From the NCBI RefSeq assembly GCF_023631325.1, contig NZ_JALQDG010000037.1, positions 37,744 through 101,743 on the forward strand: a stretch of 64,000 bases of DNA, written 5' to 3'. The position numbers were made by a program, and so were the translations under genes. This DNA is from Caballeronia sp. INDeC2 (GTDB taxonomy: Bacteria > Pseudomonadota > Gammaproteobacteria > Burkholderiales > Burkholderiaceae). This document shows positions 42,570 through 51,848 of the stretch, piece after piece; the stretch's first letter is position 1, and every line of letters starts with the position of its first letter. The notes beneath the pieces are model-generated. The model had not been told where the DNA came from and did no database searches. It saw only the letters and a list, made by a program, of their open reading frames with translations.

Positions 42570-43739
42570 TCACGCGCCGCAGCCGAGCACCGCCATGACC
42601 TTGCGCACGCGGCCGATGGCGTCGTCGGGATCGCGTAGCAGACCTGCCTGATCGGCAAGACGAAAGACATCCGCGAGATAGGCAGGCGGGCGCATGCCAT
42701 GGTGGCCGCCGAGCATGAAGAAGTGATCCTGAAAACCGTTCAGATAGGCGAGGAACACGACGCCGGTCTTGTAGTACTGCGTCGGCGCACGGAAGATGTG
42801 GCGCGACAGCGGCACCGTCGGTGCCAGCAGCGCATTGAACGTTTCGAGGTCGTCGCTGGCGAGCGCATCAAGGGCCTGCGATGCTGCCGGCGCGATCGCA
42901 TCGAAGATGCCGAGCAGCGCGTGCGAATAGCCTGCTTCATCTCCCGCGATGAGCGATGGGTAGTTGAAGTCATCGCCTGTATACATCTTCACCGTGGGCG
43001 GGAGTTGTCGACGGAACGAGATTTCCTTGGAGTCGTCGAGCAGCGAGATCTTGATGCCTTCCACGCGATCGACGCTCGTGCTGATTACGTCGAGACAAAC
43101 CTGCGCCGCGCTTTCATAGTCCGACACACCCCAGTAGCCCGCAAGTTCAGGATCGAACATCTCACCGAGCCAGTGCAGGATCACCGGCTGATCGCACATC
43201 GCGAGCACTTCGCGATAGACGCGGCGGTAGTCGTCCGGGGAACGAGCGACACGAGCGAGTGCGCGGCTTGCCATCAGAATGACGCGTCCGCCGACGCGTT
43301 GCACGGCCTCCAGCTGCGCGGCGTAGGCGCGGATCACCTGGTCGCAGTTCGTGATCGCGCTGAGTGCAACGTGATCCGTCCCGCAGCCCGATGCGATCGA
43401 TGCGCCAGGAATATCGCGTGTGCCTCCGACCGTGCGCGTGATCAATTCGAGCGCGCTGTGCCACGGCAGGCCCATGCCGCGTTGCGCAGTGTCCATCGCT
43501 TCAGCAATGCCGAGACCCTGCTTGATGAGGTAGCGGCGGTATTCGAGCGTGCGTTCCCAGTCGATGGCGGGAGGCGTGTTCAGTTCGCCGGCGCGAAGCG
43601 GATCTGCCACGACGTGAGCAGCCGAGTAGGCGATGCGGTTGAACGGCCGAGCAGGCGCGCGAACGTCGAGCGGCGTGCCTTGCAGGCGATAGCTGTCCAT
43701 CGTGCCGAGGGCCGTCGGCAGCTTGATTGTCGAGTTCAT
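42570..43739 (-). CDS. DUF993 protein (dihydrodipicolinate-synthase-like aldolase)
   Basis: 389 residues, a TIM-barrel of the DapA-like superfamily known as DUF993. The family has an insertion-rich N-terminus (RPFNRIAYSAAHVVADPL), then ALELITRTVGGTRDIPGASI. VEGIKISLLDDSKEISFRR carries the likely Schiff-base Lys, and VKMYTGDDFNYPSLIAGDEA and HHGMRPPAYLADVFRLADQA follow. DUF993 genes often sit beside Gfo/Idh and TIM-barrel isomerase genes in uncharacterised sugar clusters. Retro-aldol cleavage is a plausible role but is inferred only. Confidence 0.88.
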   Translation of the reverse strand: MNSTIKLPTALGTMDSYRLQGTPLDVRAPARPFNRIAYSAAHVVADPLRAGELNTPPAIDWERTLEYRRYLIKQGLGIAEAMDTAQRGMGLPWHSALELITRTVGGTRDIPGASIASGCGTDHVALSAITNCDQVIRAYAAQLEAVQRVGGRVILMASRALARVARSPDDYRRVYREVLAMCDQPVILHWLGEMFDPELAGYWGVSDYESAAQVCLDVISTSVDRVEGIKISLLDDSKEISFRRQLPPTVKMYTGDDFNYPSLIAGDEAGYSHALLGIFDAIAPAASQALDALASDDLETFNALLAPTVPLSRHIFRAPTQYYKTGVVFLAYLNGFQDHFFMLGGHHGMRPPAYLADVFRLADQAGLLRDPDDAIGRVRKVMAVLGCGA

Positions 43740-43747
43740 ATGTCTGG

Positions 43748-44527
43748 TCAGTATTTGGTTACGAGAAGGCCGCCGTCGACACGGATAGCCTGTCCGGCGC
43801 TGTACGGAAGGCCGCCGGTCGCGAGCGTACGCACGGCGGTCGCGACTTCCTGAGGCGTGCCCCAGCGCCTGATGGCCGTGAGACCCTGTTCCATCTGGGC
43901 GTCGTAACGCGCGCGGGACGGCGCGGTCATCTCGGTTTCGATCAGGCCGGGTTGCACTTCATAAACGCCGACGCCGTTCTCGGCGAGGCGCAGCGCAAAC
44001 AGCGTGTTCGCCATTGAGAGGCCTGCCTTCGACACGCAGTATTCGCCGCGCAAAGGCGACGCGGCGACCGCGTTCGATGACGTAATCGTGATGACGCTCG
44101 GGTGAGGCGCGATGCTGGCTTGCGTGCGGCCGAGAAAGTGTTTGGCGAACGTCTGGGTCAGAAAGAACGTGCCGCGCGTATTCACGGCGATGCAGCGGTC
44201 GAAACTTTCGGGCGTCACGTCGAGCAGATCGCCTCGCGACATTACCGATACGCCCGCGTTGTTCACGAGGCAATCGATCGGGCCGCCGAGCCGAGCTTCG
44301 ATATCGAGCAGCGTGACCTGATGCGAGCCAATATCGGCGAGATCGGAGACGACCGCAATTCCATGGGCGCCGGTCTGTTCGACTTCGGCGACCGCCTGGT
44401 CGAGCTCGTCGGACGCCACCGCGTCTGTCAATGCGACGTCGAAGCCAGCGCGGCCGAGTTCGACCGCAATCGCCCGCCCGATGCCGCGCCGGCTGCCGGT
44501 GACGAGTGCAACGGGGCGGCCGCTCAT
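43748..44527 (-). CDS. SDR oxidoreductase (FabG-like)
   Basis: 259 residues. The cofactor motif TGSRRGIG lies at residues 11-18, NNAGVS at about 91, active-site Ser in ITITSSNAVAAS, and Tyr-x-x-x-Lys as YCVSK (about residue 165). The end has GQAIRVDGGLLV. It is coupled to the upstream acyl-CoA dehydrogenase by an ATGA overlap and followed by the DUF993 gene after eight bases. It may oxidise or reduce a hydroxyacyl-CoA or keto-sugar intermediate. Confidence 0.92.
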   Translation of the reverse strand: MSGRPVALVTGSRRGIGRAIAVELGRAGFDVALTDAVASDELDQAVAEVEQTGAHGIAVVSDLADIGSHQVTLLDIEARLGGPIDCLVNNAGVSVMSRGDLLDVTPESFDRCIAVNTRGTFFLTQTFAKHFLGRTQASIAPHPSVITITSSNAVAASPLRGEYCVSKAGLSMANTLFALRLAENGVGVYEVQPGLIETEMTAPSRARYDAQMEQGLTAIRRWGTPQEVATAVRTLATGGLPYSAGQAIRVDGGLLVTKY

Positions 44528-45669
44528 AACTGCGCTCCATTGGCGATCAGGTCACGGGCGATGATCGTGCGCTGGATCTGGTTCGTGCCTTCATAGATCT
44601 GTGTGATCTTCGCATCGCGGTAAAGACGCTCGACTTCGTAGCCGCGAATGTAGCCGCTGCCACCGAAAATCTGTACCGCGTTGGCGCTGTGCTTGACCGC
44701 CGTGTCGCCGGCGAAGCACTTCGCCATCGAGCAGGCGATGCTCGCGCGGTCGCCGGTTTCGAGTCGTTCAGCCGCGTCGTGCACGAGCAGGCGCGCGGCC
44801 TGAATGTCCTTCGCCATGTCGGCGAGCATCCATTGGACTCCCTGGAAATCGGCGATGTGGCTGCCGAACTGCTTTCGAGTCTGCGCATACTCGAGCGCGG
44901 CTTCGAGACCTGCCTGCGCGATCCCGACGGCCAGCGCGGCGATGCCTACGCGGCCCTTGTCGAGCGCGCTCATCATAATGTGAAAGCCTCGGCCTTCTTG
45001 ACCGAGCAAGGCGTCATGCGGGAGCTTCACGCGGTCGAAATGCAGTTCGCCGACCTGCGATGCACGCTGCCCCATCTTGTGTTCCTTCGGACCCTTCGAT
45101 ACGCCCGGCAGATGACAGTCGACGATGAAGATGCTCATGCCGCGCTTGCCGGCTGTCGGGTCGGTGCGCGCGAGCACGAAGGCGAGATCCGCGACCGGTG
45201 CGTTGTGGATCCAGAGCTTCGCGCCGCTGAGTTCCCATCCTTCGGCGGTGCGCGTTGCGGTGGTGCGAATGCCGGACACATCGGTACCCGCATCCGATTC
45301 GGTGATGCAGTATGCCGGCCGCAATTCGGCGCGCAGCAGCGGTTCCATGTATTTCGCGCGCTGCTCGCCGGAGCCGTGCACGCTGAGCAACGTGCCGACC
45401 AGCTCGAGCAGGCCGCACTGGTCCGCCACCGACGCGTAGCCGCGCGATAACTCTTCCATCACGAGCGCATAAGCAGTGACATCGAGCCCGGCGCCGCCGA
45501 ATGCCTCAGGCACCGTGATGCCGAACAAGCCGAGTTCGCCCATCTGCTTGTAAATCTCGGAAGGAAAGCGCTCCTCGCGATCCAGTTCCTCGGCCAGGGG
45601 GCGGATCACTTCCTGCGCAAAACGCCGCGTCGTATCGCGGATCTGCTCGTGGGTTTCCGAGAGTCTCAT
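44524..45669 (-). CDS. Acyl-CoA dehydrogenase
   Basis: 381 residues from ATG 45669 (GGAGA upstream); upstream in-frame ATGs at 45693 and 45747 are less likely. Typical marks are AYCITESDAGTDVSGIRTTA, DLAFVLARTDP, the C-terminal HSANAVQIFGGSGYIRGYEV and the catalytic base Glu in QIYEGTNQIQRTIIARDL. It introduces a double bond into an acyl-CoA and passes electrons to ETF, whose genes lie at 56481-58200 in the same island. It is the first gene of the leftward operon reading from the operator at 45793. Confidence 0.94.
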   Translation of the reverse strand: MRLSETHEQIRDTTRRFAQEVIRPLAEELDREERFPSEIYKQMGELGLFGITVPEAFGGAGLDVTAYALVMEELSRGYASVADQCGLLELVGTLLSVHGSGEQRAKYMEPLLRAELRPAYCITESDAGTDVSGIRTTATRTAEGWELSGAKLWIHNAPVADLAFVLARTDPTAGKRGMSIFIVDCHLPGVSKGPKEHKMGQRASQVGELHFDRVKLPHDALLGQEGRGFHIMMSALDKGRVGIAALAVGIAQAGLEAALEYAQTRKQFGSHIADFQGVQWMLADMAKDIQAARLLVHDAAERLETGDRASIACSMAKCFAGDTAVKHSANAVQIFGGSGYIRGYEVERLYRDAKITQIYEGTNQIQRTIIARDLIANGAQL

Positions 45670-45792
45670 GCTGTCTCCGTATGTAATCGTCATACCTGAT
45701 TTTTGCGGTTCAACACGCCGGTTCAGGTAAACCCGAGCGCCACGCAATAGGCCTTGAATTCAGAGGTTTCGTATGCCAACATTCGCAGCATG

Positions 45793-45810
45793 TAACCATC
45801 TGGTGGGTTA
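45793..45810. promoter_or_regulatory. Probable regulator operator, best copy (A)
   Basis: TAACCATCTGGTGGGTTA carries 5-bp dyad arms (TAACC/GGTTA). It lies in the 201-bp gap between the divergent acyl-CoA dehydrogenase operon and the CoA-transferase gene. Related sites are found at 48211, 48351, 51789 and 60147 in front of the other units of the island, so a common repressor, most likely the TetR protein encoded at 47465, is inferred. Confidence 0.7.
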
Positions 45811-45870
45811 TTTAAAACCAATGAATGGCCGCTGTCAATGGGTTTGCGGCCGATCAGAACGGAGGGTAGT

Positions 45871-47415
45871 GTGAGCAAATGGACGGCGGCTGCAGATGCG
45901 GTCGAGCAGATTTTCGACGGTGCAACCATCGCGCTGGCGGGTTCCGGAGGCGGCTTGCTGGAAGCGGATGCTGTGCTTGCGAAGCTGGAGCAGCGTTTCC
46001 TCGAGACCGGTTATCCGCGTGATCTGACCGTGGTACACGCACTCGGCATCGGTGACGCGAAAGGCAGCGGACTGGGCCGTTTTGCCCATCCGGGCATGGT
46101 GAAGCGCGTGATCGGCGGGCACTGGAGCTGGGCGCCTGCGATGCAGAAACTGGCAAAGGAAAACGCCTTCGAAGCCTATAGCTTTCCCGCTGGCGCGATC
46201 TCCACGCTGCTGCGGGAAATCGGTGCCGGCCGGCCTGGACTTGTTACACACGTGGGCCTGCGCACGTTCGTCGATCCGCGTATCGATGGCGGCAAGATCA
46301 ACGAGCGCGCTACCGAGGACCTGGTCGAACTGGTCGAATTGGATGGGCGCGAATATCTGCGCTACAAGCCGTTCAAGGTCGATTTTGCGATTCTGCGCGG
46401 CTCGTCGGCGGATGAGAGCGGCAATGTCACGCTGCGCCGCGAACCGGCCGATCTCGACGTCTATGCCGCCGCACTCGCAGCGCACAACTGCGGCGGCCGC
46501 GTGATCGTGCAGGTGAAGGAACGCGAACCCAAGGGCTATGTGCCCGCGCGCCTCGTGCGGATTCCAGGAATTCTTGTCGATACGCTCGTGGATACGCCCG
46601 ATCAGGTCCAATCCGCCGTATCGGACTACGACCCGGCGTTGAGCGGCGAGTCGCTATGCACAATCGGTGAAGGCTTTTATGAAGTGCCGACGGGTATTCG
46701 CCGCATCATCGCCGCGCGGGCAGCGATCGAATTGCATGAGGGGCAGTCGGCGAATTTCGGTTTCGGCATTCCCGGCGGCATCCCTGCCTTGCTGGCGGAA
46801 CAAGGACGGCTCGGCACGTTCTGGGGCTCGGTCGAGCAGGGCATCCACAACGGCGCAATGCTCGACGGTCCGATGTTCGGTACCGCGCGCAACGCCGACG
46901 CGATCCTCTCAAGCGTCGATCAGTTCGATTTCTATAGCGGTGGCGGTGTCGACGTCTCGTTCCTCGGCATGGGCGAAATGGACGGCGAGGGCAACATCAA
47001 CGTGTCGAAGCTTGGTGCGACGGTGGTGGGGCCGGGCGGCTTCATCGACATCACGCAGGGTGCACGCAAGATCGTGTTTTGCGGCAGCTTCGAGGCGAAG
47101 GGGCTGGAGGTCGAACAAGTTGGAACGCGTCTGAATATCGTCTCGGCGGGGAGCGTGCCGAAGCTCGTCGAGCGGGTGCGGCACATCACTTTCAGCGGCG
47201 AGCAGGCGCGGCGCTCGAAGCAGGAAGTGCTGTACGTGACCGAGCGCGCGGTGTTTCGCCTGGAGGCAGACGGAGTACGTCTGATCGAGGTTGCGGAGGG
47301 AGTCGATGTCGAGCGAGACGTACTCGCGCGCATGGCATTCCGCCCGCTCGTCGATGAAGCGTTGCTCGCGAGAACCCAGCCAAGCGCGTCCCCGACTCAG
47401 GAAAAGGTGGTCTGA
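45871..47415 (+). CDS. Acyl-CoA:carboxylate CoA-transferase (class I, propionate CoA-transferase-like)
   Basis: 514 residues from GTG 45871, with GGAGGG upstream. It is a fused alpha-beta class I transferase: the alpha-like half starts with IFDGATIALAGSGGGLLE and contains THVGLRTFVDPR; the beta-like half has NFGFGIPGGIPALLAEQGRL and GSVEQGIHNGAMLDG, where Glu322 should be the nucleophile that forms the glutamyl-CoA intermediate. It moves CoA between acyl-CoA and a free acid, likely activating a pathway acid before the acyl-CoA dehydrogenase step. Divergent from the operon at 45669 over operator A. Confidence 0.92.
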   Translation: MSKWTAAADAVEQIFDGATIALAGSGGGLLEADAVLAKLEQRFLETGYPRDLTVVHALGIGDAKGSGLGRFAHPGMVKRVIGGHWSWAPAMQKLAKENAFEAYSFPAGAISTLLREIGAGRPGLVTHVGLRTFVDPRIDGGKINERATEDLVELVELDGREYLRYKPFKVDFAILRGSSADESGNVTLRREPADLDVYAAALAAHNCGGRVIVQVKEREPKGYVPARLVRIPGILVDTLVDTPDQVQSAVSDYDPALSGESLCTIGEGFYEVPTGIRRIIAARAAIELHEGQSANFGFGIPGGIPALLAEQGRLGTFWGSVEQGIHNGAMLDGPMFGTARNADAILSSVDQFDFYSGGGVDVSFLGMGEMDGEGNINVSKLGATVVGPGGFIDITQGARKIVFCGSFEAKGLEVEQVGTRLNIVSAGSVPKLVERVRHITFSGEQARRSKQEVLYVTERAVFRLEADGVRLIEVAEGVDVERDVLARMAFRPLVDEALLARTQPSASPTQEKVV

Positions 47416-47464
47416 AACCGCGGCGCGTGGAGTGGTCCACGCTTCCTTCCATGCGCCGTGGATA

Positions 47465-48148
47465 TCAGGGACGTACGAGCCGCAGGATGGTGTCGATGTT
47501 GAAGTCGAGACGGCTTTTCAGGGCGGCTTTGTCCATGAAGTCGATGTCGAAGATCACACCGCTCGTGAAGCGGTTCGTCAGATAGTAGTAGCCGATTGCA
47601 GCCATGGTGATGTGCAGTTGCCGTGCATCGACGCCGCTTCGAAATACGCCTGCTTCGACGCCGCGATCAAGTATGCCCTGCAGCATGGAGATGAACCCTT
47701 TGTGCAGTTCGTGAAACCGCTGAGACTTCTTGACGTGGCGTGCCTTATGAAGATTCTCGCTGTTCACGAGCGTCATGAATTCGGGGTTTCGCAGGTAGTA
47801 GTTCCAGGTATGCGTGGTGAGCGCGACGATCGCGTCCTCGGGCGACAAGTGATCGAGGTTCAGCTTCTGTTCGGCGGAACGGATATCGGCGTAGGCGTCC
47901 TCGAGCACTGCGACGAACAGCTCCTCCTTGCTGCCGAAGTAGTGATAGATCATCCGCTTGTTGGCTTTGGAGCGGGTCGCAATCGCTTCCACGCGGGCAC
48001 CGGCGAGACCGAGCTTCGCGAATTCTTTCTTCGCGGCCTCGAGGATGCGAGCGCGCGTGACCTCCGGATCTCGCTGCCTCGGCTGGCGCGTGACTGCCGC
48101 GTCGGCGGGCTTTGATGCGCGACTTTGTGGGATTGCTTCTGGGGGCAT
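47465..48148 (-). CDS. TetR-family transcriptional regulator
   Basis: 227 residues from ATG 48148 (MPPEAIPQ); ATG 48199 is an alternative and neither has a clear ribosome site. The HTH lies at about residues 27-75 (RARILEAAKKEFAKLGLAGA, RSKANKRMIYHYFGSKEELF). A C-terminal ligand/dimer domain follows (LTTHTWNYYLRNPEFMTLVN, ITMAAIGYYYLTNRFTSG). It sits at the centre of the island. The gap upstream of it carries two copies of the dyad motif found before the catabolic units, so it is the likely regulon repressor and autoregulated. Confidence 0.93.
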   Translation of the reverse strand: MPPEAIPQSRASKPADAAVTRQPRQRDPEVTRARILEAAKKEFAKLGLAGARVEAIATRSKANKRMIYHYFGSKEELFVAVLEDAYADIRSAEQKLNLDHLSPEDAIVALTTHTWNYYLRNPEFMTLVNSENLHKARHVKKSQRFHELHKGFISMLQGILDRGVEAGVFRSGVDARQLHITMAAIGYYYLTNRFTSGVIFDIDFMDKAALKSRLDFNIDTILRLVRP

Positions 48149-48210
48149 AGGGTCGTCGAAAAAAGAGGGGGAACGGGACGTCAATCTCGCCGACGCCATG
48201 GAGGTAACTA

Positions 48211-48228
48211 TAAACCAAAAAATAGTTG
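48211..48228 (-). promoter_or_regulatory. Operator-like site (D) upstream of tetR
   Basis: On the minus strand this reads CAACTATTTTTTGGTTTA, matching 13 of 18 positions of the best motif copy (counting C/T as interchangeable at two). It sits within a larger palindrome with AACTAT/ATAGTT arms (48206-48227). Suited to autoregulation of the TetR gene. Confidence 0.55.
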
Positions 48229-48236
48229 CCAGGAAG

Positions 48237-48254
48237 TAACCGGGTGGTGCAGAA
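48237..48254 (+). promoter_or_regulatory. Weaker operator-like site (D2)
   Basis: TAACCGGGTGGTGCAGAA has the left half TAACC and GGTG at the correct spacing but lacks the right arm (11 of 18 matches). Low certainty; possibly a second half-site for the same regulator. Confidence 0.3.
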
Positions 48255-48350
48255 TGAAGCCTTGATTCGGAACGGCAACGCTGTTGAGAATATGCGACGT
48301 ATCGCATGCCATGTCACTGACTTTAAATAAAAAAATACCGCGTCAGTAAG

Positions 48351-48368
48351 TAACTGTATGGTGGATAA
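48351..48368 (+). promoter_or_regulatory. Operator-like site (C) upstream of aldehyde dehydrogenase
   Basis: TAACTGTATGGTGGATAA matches 14 of 18 positions of the motif. It lies 88 bases before the aldehyde dehydrogenase start and just six bases upstream of an FNR-type box. Confidence 0.6.
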
Positions 48369-48373
48369 AAGGC

Positions 48374-48387
48374 TTGATACAGATCAA
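48374..48387 (+). promoter_or_regulatory. Perfect FNR/Anr box
   Basis: TTGATACAGATCAA matches the TTGAT-N4-ATCAA consensus of FNR/Anr oxygen regulators exactly and is extended to GCTTGAT/ATCAAGC. Its centre lies about 77 bases before the aldehyde dehydrogenase start. No convincing -10 element was found, so activation or repression cannot be told. Confidence 0.6.
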
Positions 48388-48456
48388 GCGCGTTGAGCTC
48401 GATACATAACGGGTTCTAAGCGTCGACCGTAAAGAATTGTTTTTTTGGAGACAGGG

Positions 48457-49965
48457 ATGACGGATTTGAGCGAACTGGCAGCCGCGCTGCGCCTACCCAC
48501 CCAGCCGTTGCGCACGCCGATGTTCATCGACGGCAAGGACTATGCTGGCGCGAATAGCGAGTGGGTGGCACGCAAGAGTCCCGGCCATGGCGTTCCGGTA
48601 ACTGCCACGACGCGGGCGTCGAGTAGCGACCTAGACCTCGCGGTCGCATCGGCCCGGCGCGCATTCGATGACGGCCGCTGGTCGCGGCTCACGGGCGAGC
48701 AACGCGCGACGGTGCTGCTCAAGGCAGCACAACTGATCCGCGACAACGTTGAAACGCTCGCCTATCTCGAGACGCTCGAAAGTGGCAAGCCCATCGGCCA
48801 GTCGCGCGGCGAAGTCACCGCGGCAGCAGGCATCTGGGAATACGCCGCGGGCCTCGCCCGTGTCGTGCACGGCGACTCGCACGACACGCTCGGCCCCGAT
48901 ATGTTCGGGCTGGTCGTGCGGCAGCCGGTCGGCGTGGTGGGCATCGTCACGCCGTGGAATTTTCCGTTCTTCATCCTGTCGGAGCGCCTGCCGTTTGCCC
49001 TCGCGGCGGGATGCACGGTGGTTGTCAAGCCCGCGGAGCTCACGTCCAGCACAACGCTCAAGCTCGCCGCACTGCTGACCGAAGCGGGCCTGCCCGATGG
49101 CGTCGTCAACGTGGTGACGGGGCTCGGCTCGGTGGTCGGCCAGGCGCTCGCGGAACACATGGACGTCGACATGATCTCGTTCACTGGCTCGACGCCGGTC
49201 GGCCGCTCGGTCCTGACTGCCGCCGGCGGCAACATGAAGAAGGTCGGGCTGGAGTTGGGCGGAAAGAATCCGCAGATCGTCTTCGCCGACGCCGATCTTG
49301 ACGATGCTGCCGATGCCATCGCCTTCGGGATTGCGTTCAATGCGGGCCAGTGCTGCGTGTCGGGCAGCCGGCTCGTCGTGCACCGCTCGGTCGAGCAGGA
49401 ACTCGTCGAGCGTGTCCAGGCGGTGCTCGCGAAGGTGCGCGTCGGCGACCCGCTCGATGCGTCGAATCACGTCGGCGCGATCGTCGAGGCGCGTCAATTC
49501 GAGAAGATTCGTGGCTTCATCGACGCCGGCACGCGCGACGGCGCTCAGCTCGTCTGCGGCGGCACTACAAGCAGCGAAGGCGAGCGCTACTTTATTCAAC
49601 CGACGGTGTTTCGCAACGTGCAACCCGGCAGCACGCTCGCGCAGGAAGAAATTTTTGGGCCGGTCCTCTCGGTTACTGCGTTCGACACCTTCGATCAGGC
49701 GATCCAACTTGCGAATGGCGTGCCTTACGGGCTCGCCGCGAGCATCTGGACGCGCGATTTGCAGGGCGCGTTCAAGAGCCTGCGCGACGTGCAGGCCGGG
49801 CGCATCTGGGTCAATTGCACGATCACTGGGGGCCCTGAGCTGCCAATTGGCGGCGTCAAGCAATCGGGGATCGGCCGCGAGACAGGGCGCTATGGCGTCG
49901 AGGAATACACGGAACTCAAGTCGGTGCATGTCCAACTCGGCAACCGACCGCGCTGGATCGCGTAA
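48457..49965 (+). CDS. Aldehyde dehydrogenase (NAD-type, betaine/gamma-aldehyde-like)
   Basis: 502 residues from ATG 48457, with GGAG upstream; a TTG at 48445 is less likely. Motifs are TPWNFPFFILSERLPFALAA, SFTGSTPVGRSVL, VGLELGGKNPQIVF (general-base Glu), FNAGQCCVSGSR with catalytic Cys300, and QEEIFGPVLSVTAF. It is followed by a GMC alcohol oxidoreductase after 92 bp, so the two likely carry out alcohol to aldehyde to acid. Upstream region carries operator C and an FNR box, suggesting control by both the island's regulator and oxygen. Confidence 0.94.
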   Translation: MTDLSELAAALRLPTQPLRTPMFIDGKDYAGANSEWVARKSPGHGVPVTATTRASSSDLDLAVASARRAFDDGRWSRLTGEQRATVLLKAAQLIRDNVETLAYLETLESGKPIGQSRGEVTAAAGIWEYAAGLARVVHGDSHDTLGPDMFGLVVRQPVGVVGIVTPWNFPFFILSERLPFALAAGCTVVVKPAELTSSTTLKLAALLTEAGLPDGVVNVVTGLGSVVGQALAEHMDVDMISFTGSTPVGRSVLTAAGGNMKKVGLELGGKNPQIVFADADLDDAADAIAFGIAFNAGQCCVSGSRLVVHRSVEQELVERVQAVLAKVRVGDPLDASNHVGAIVEARQFEKIRGFIDAGTRDGAQLVCGGTTSSEGERYFIQPTVFRNVQPGSTLAQEEIFGPVLSVTAFDTFDQAIQLANGVPYGLAASIWTRDLQGAFKSLRDVQAGRIWVNCTITGGPELPIGGVKQSGIGRETGRYGVEEYTELKSVHVQLGNRPRWIA

Positions 49966-50057
49966 AGCAATTTACTTTCAACGAAGCGGCCACAAAGAGC
50001 CGCAGGAAAAGCCTGCCTACGCAAAGCAGGCGATGGAACGAAGAACCGGAGACAGCA

Positions 50058-51731
50058 ATGTATGACTATGTGATTGTGGGCGGTGGCGCGGCGGGATGTG
50101 CGCTGGCCGCGCGTCTGAGCGAAGACGCCAGCAACCGGGTACTGTTACTTGAGGCTGGACCCGCCGACACCAATCCCTACATCCATATGCCGGTCGGCTT
50201 CTTCAAGATGACGGGCGGGCCGTTGACTTGGGGCTATCGCACGGCGGCGGCCCCGGAAACGCAACGCCGGCAGATTCCGTTCGCGCAGGGCCGCGTGCTC
50301 GGCGGCGGCGGCTCGATCAATGCGATGGTCTATACCCGCGGCCAGCCGGAAGACTATGACGGTTGGGAGCGCGACGGCTGCACCGGTTGGGGCTTTCGCG
50401 AGGGCGTGCTGCCTTATCTGCGCCGGATGGAAGACAACGAGCGCTTGTGCAACGAATATCACGGCGTGGGCGGACCGCTCGGCGTATCGGATCTCATCAG
50501 CGTCAATGAAGTTACCAAAGCCTTCGTGCTGGCTGGCCAGGAAGCGGGCTTGCCCTACAACAACGATTTCAACGGCGCGCAGCAAGAGGGCGTCGGGGTT
50601 TATCAGGTCACGCAGCGTGGCGGACGCCGTTGCAGCGCGGCGGTCGGCTATCTTCGTGAGGCGCGCTCGCGCAGCAACCTGACCGTCAAGACGAACTGTC
50701 TGGTGTCGCGCATCGTGATGGAAAATGGACGCGCGGTGGGCGTTGAATTCGCTGATCAGAATGTGCGCTCGAACGTTGAGGTTGCACGGGCCGAGCGCGA
50801 AGTGATCGTGACGGCCGGCGCGATCGGCTCGCCCAAGCTGCTGATGCTCTCCGGCATCGGTCGCGCAATCGATCTCGAACGCGCGGGTGTCAAGCCCTTG
50901 CATGTGCTCAATGGCGTTGGAGAGAATCTGCAGGATCATTTCGACATCGATATCGTGTACGAACTGAACGGCCCCTACAGCCTCGACAAGTACGCGAAGA
51001 AGCACCTAATGTTACTCGCCGGCCTTGAATACAAAATGTTTAACAAGGGACCGGTTACGTCGAACATTGCCGAGGGTGGGGCGTTCTGGTACTCGGACAG
51101 CAGCGTGCCGACCCCCGACCTGCAATTTCACTTCCTGCCCGGCGCCGGGGTCGAGGCTGGTGTGCCGCCGGTTCTTTCCGGCTCAGGGTGCACGCTCAAC
51201 TCCTACTTCCTGCGCCCGAAGAGCCGTGGCAGCGTCACGCTCAACAGCGCCGATCCCGCCGATGCGCCCATCATCGATCCCGCCTACATTCGCGATCCGT
51301 ATGACCTGAAGGTAGCGGTGGAAGGCATTCGCCAAAGCCGCGAAATCATGAGCCAGCACGCGCTCTCCAAGTACATCAAGTGCGAGCATTTCCCGGGAAC
51401 TACCGTGCGCACGCAGGCGCAATACGAGGAGTACGCGCAGCAGTACGGACGCACCGGCTATCACCCGGTCGGCACTTGCAAGATGGGTGTCGACGAGATG
51501 TCGGTGGTCGATCCGCAGTTGCGGGTGCGCGGTATCGAAGGGCTGCGCGTCGCGGATTCTTCCGTCATGCCGCGTATCGTCAGCTCGAACACCAATGCAC
51601 CGACGTTGATGATCGCAGAGAAAGCGGCCGACCTGATTCGCGGGCGCGTGGCGAGTCAGACGCCGGTTGCCGGCCAGTTGGCCAGCTATTCAGGTCGAGT
51701 GGTGCGCGACCCCACCACGACCGCAGCGTAA
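50058..51731 (+). CDS. GMC-family FAD alcohol oxidoreductase
   Basis: 557 residues, GGAGA upstream. The FAD fold is DYVIVGGGAAGCALAARL and LLLEAGPADTNP; GMC signatures are GRVLGGGGSINAMVYTRGQP and VTAGAIGSPKLLMLSGIG. The catalytic His is in GYHPVGTCKMGVDEM, with the C-terminal Asn in SSNTNAPTLMIAEKAADLI. It belongs to the alcohol dehydrogenase (AlkJ-like)/choline dehydrogenase branch, oxidising a primary alcohol in the pathway. It works with the adjacent aldehyde dehydrogenase. A second GMC gene at 35736 belongs to the other cluster. Confidence 0.93.
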   Translation: MYDYVIVGGGAAGCALAARLSEDASNRVLLLEAGPADTNPYIHMPVGFFKMTGGPLTWGYRTAAAPETQRRQIPFAQGRVLGGGGSINAMVYTRGQPEDYDGWERDGCTGWGFREGVLPYLRRMEDNERLCNEYHGVGGPLGVSDLISVNEVTKAFVLAGQEAGLPYNNDFNGAQQEGVGVYQVTQRGGRRCSAAVGYLREARSRSNLTVKTNCLVSRIVMENGRAVGVEFADQNVRSNVEVARAEREVIVTAGAIGSPKLLMLSGIGRAIDLERAGVKPLHVLNGVGENLQDHFDIDIVYELNGPYSLDKYAKKHLMLLAGLEYKMFNKGPVTSNIAEGGAFWYSDSSVPTPDLQFHFLPGAGVEAGVPPVLSGSGCTLNSYFLRPKSRGSVTLNSADPADAPIIDPAYIRDPYDLKVAVEGIRQSREIMSQHALSKYIKCEHFPGTTVRTQAQYEEYAQQYGRTGYHPVGTCKMGVDEMSVVDPQLRVRGIEGLRVADSSVMPRIVSSNTNAPTLMIAEKAADLIRGRVASQTPVAGQLASYSGRVVRDPTTTAA

Positions 51732-51788
51732 GACCGGCGCGAGGGGCACGCCAAGGATCGCCCGGCAATGCAAGCCTCGTTGAAATAG

Positions 51789-51806
51789 TAACTATCTGCA
51801 TATTTA
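51789..51806 (+). promoter_or_regulatory. Operator-like half-site (E) upstream of ABC transporter
   Basis: TAACTATCTGCATATTTA matches 13 of 18 motif positions: the left half is complete and the right arm keeps only TTA. It lies 43 bases before the substrate-binding-protein start, in a short AT-rich stretch likely to contain the promoter. Confidence 0.45.
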
Positions 51807-51848
51807 TTAACCAACAAGGGCGATAGCCCGCTCATTGCAGGAGACACC

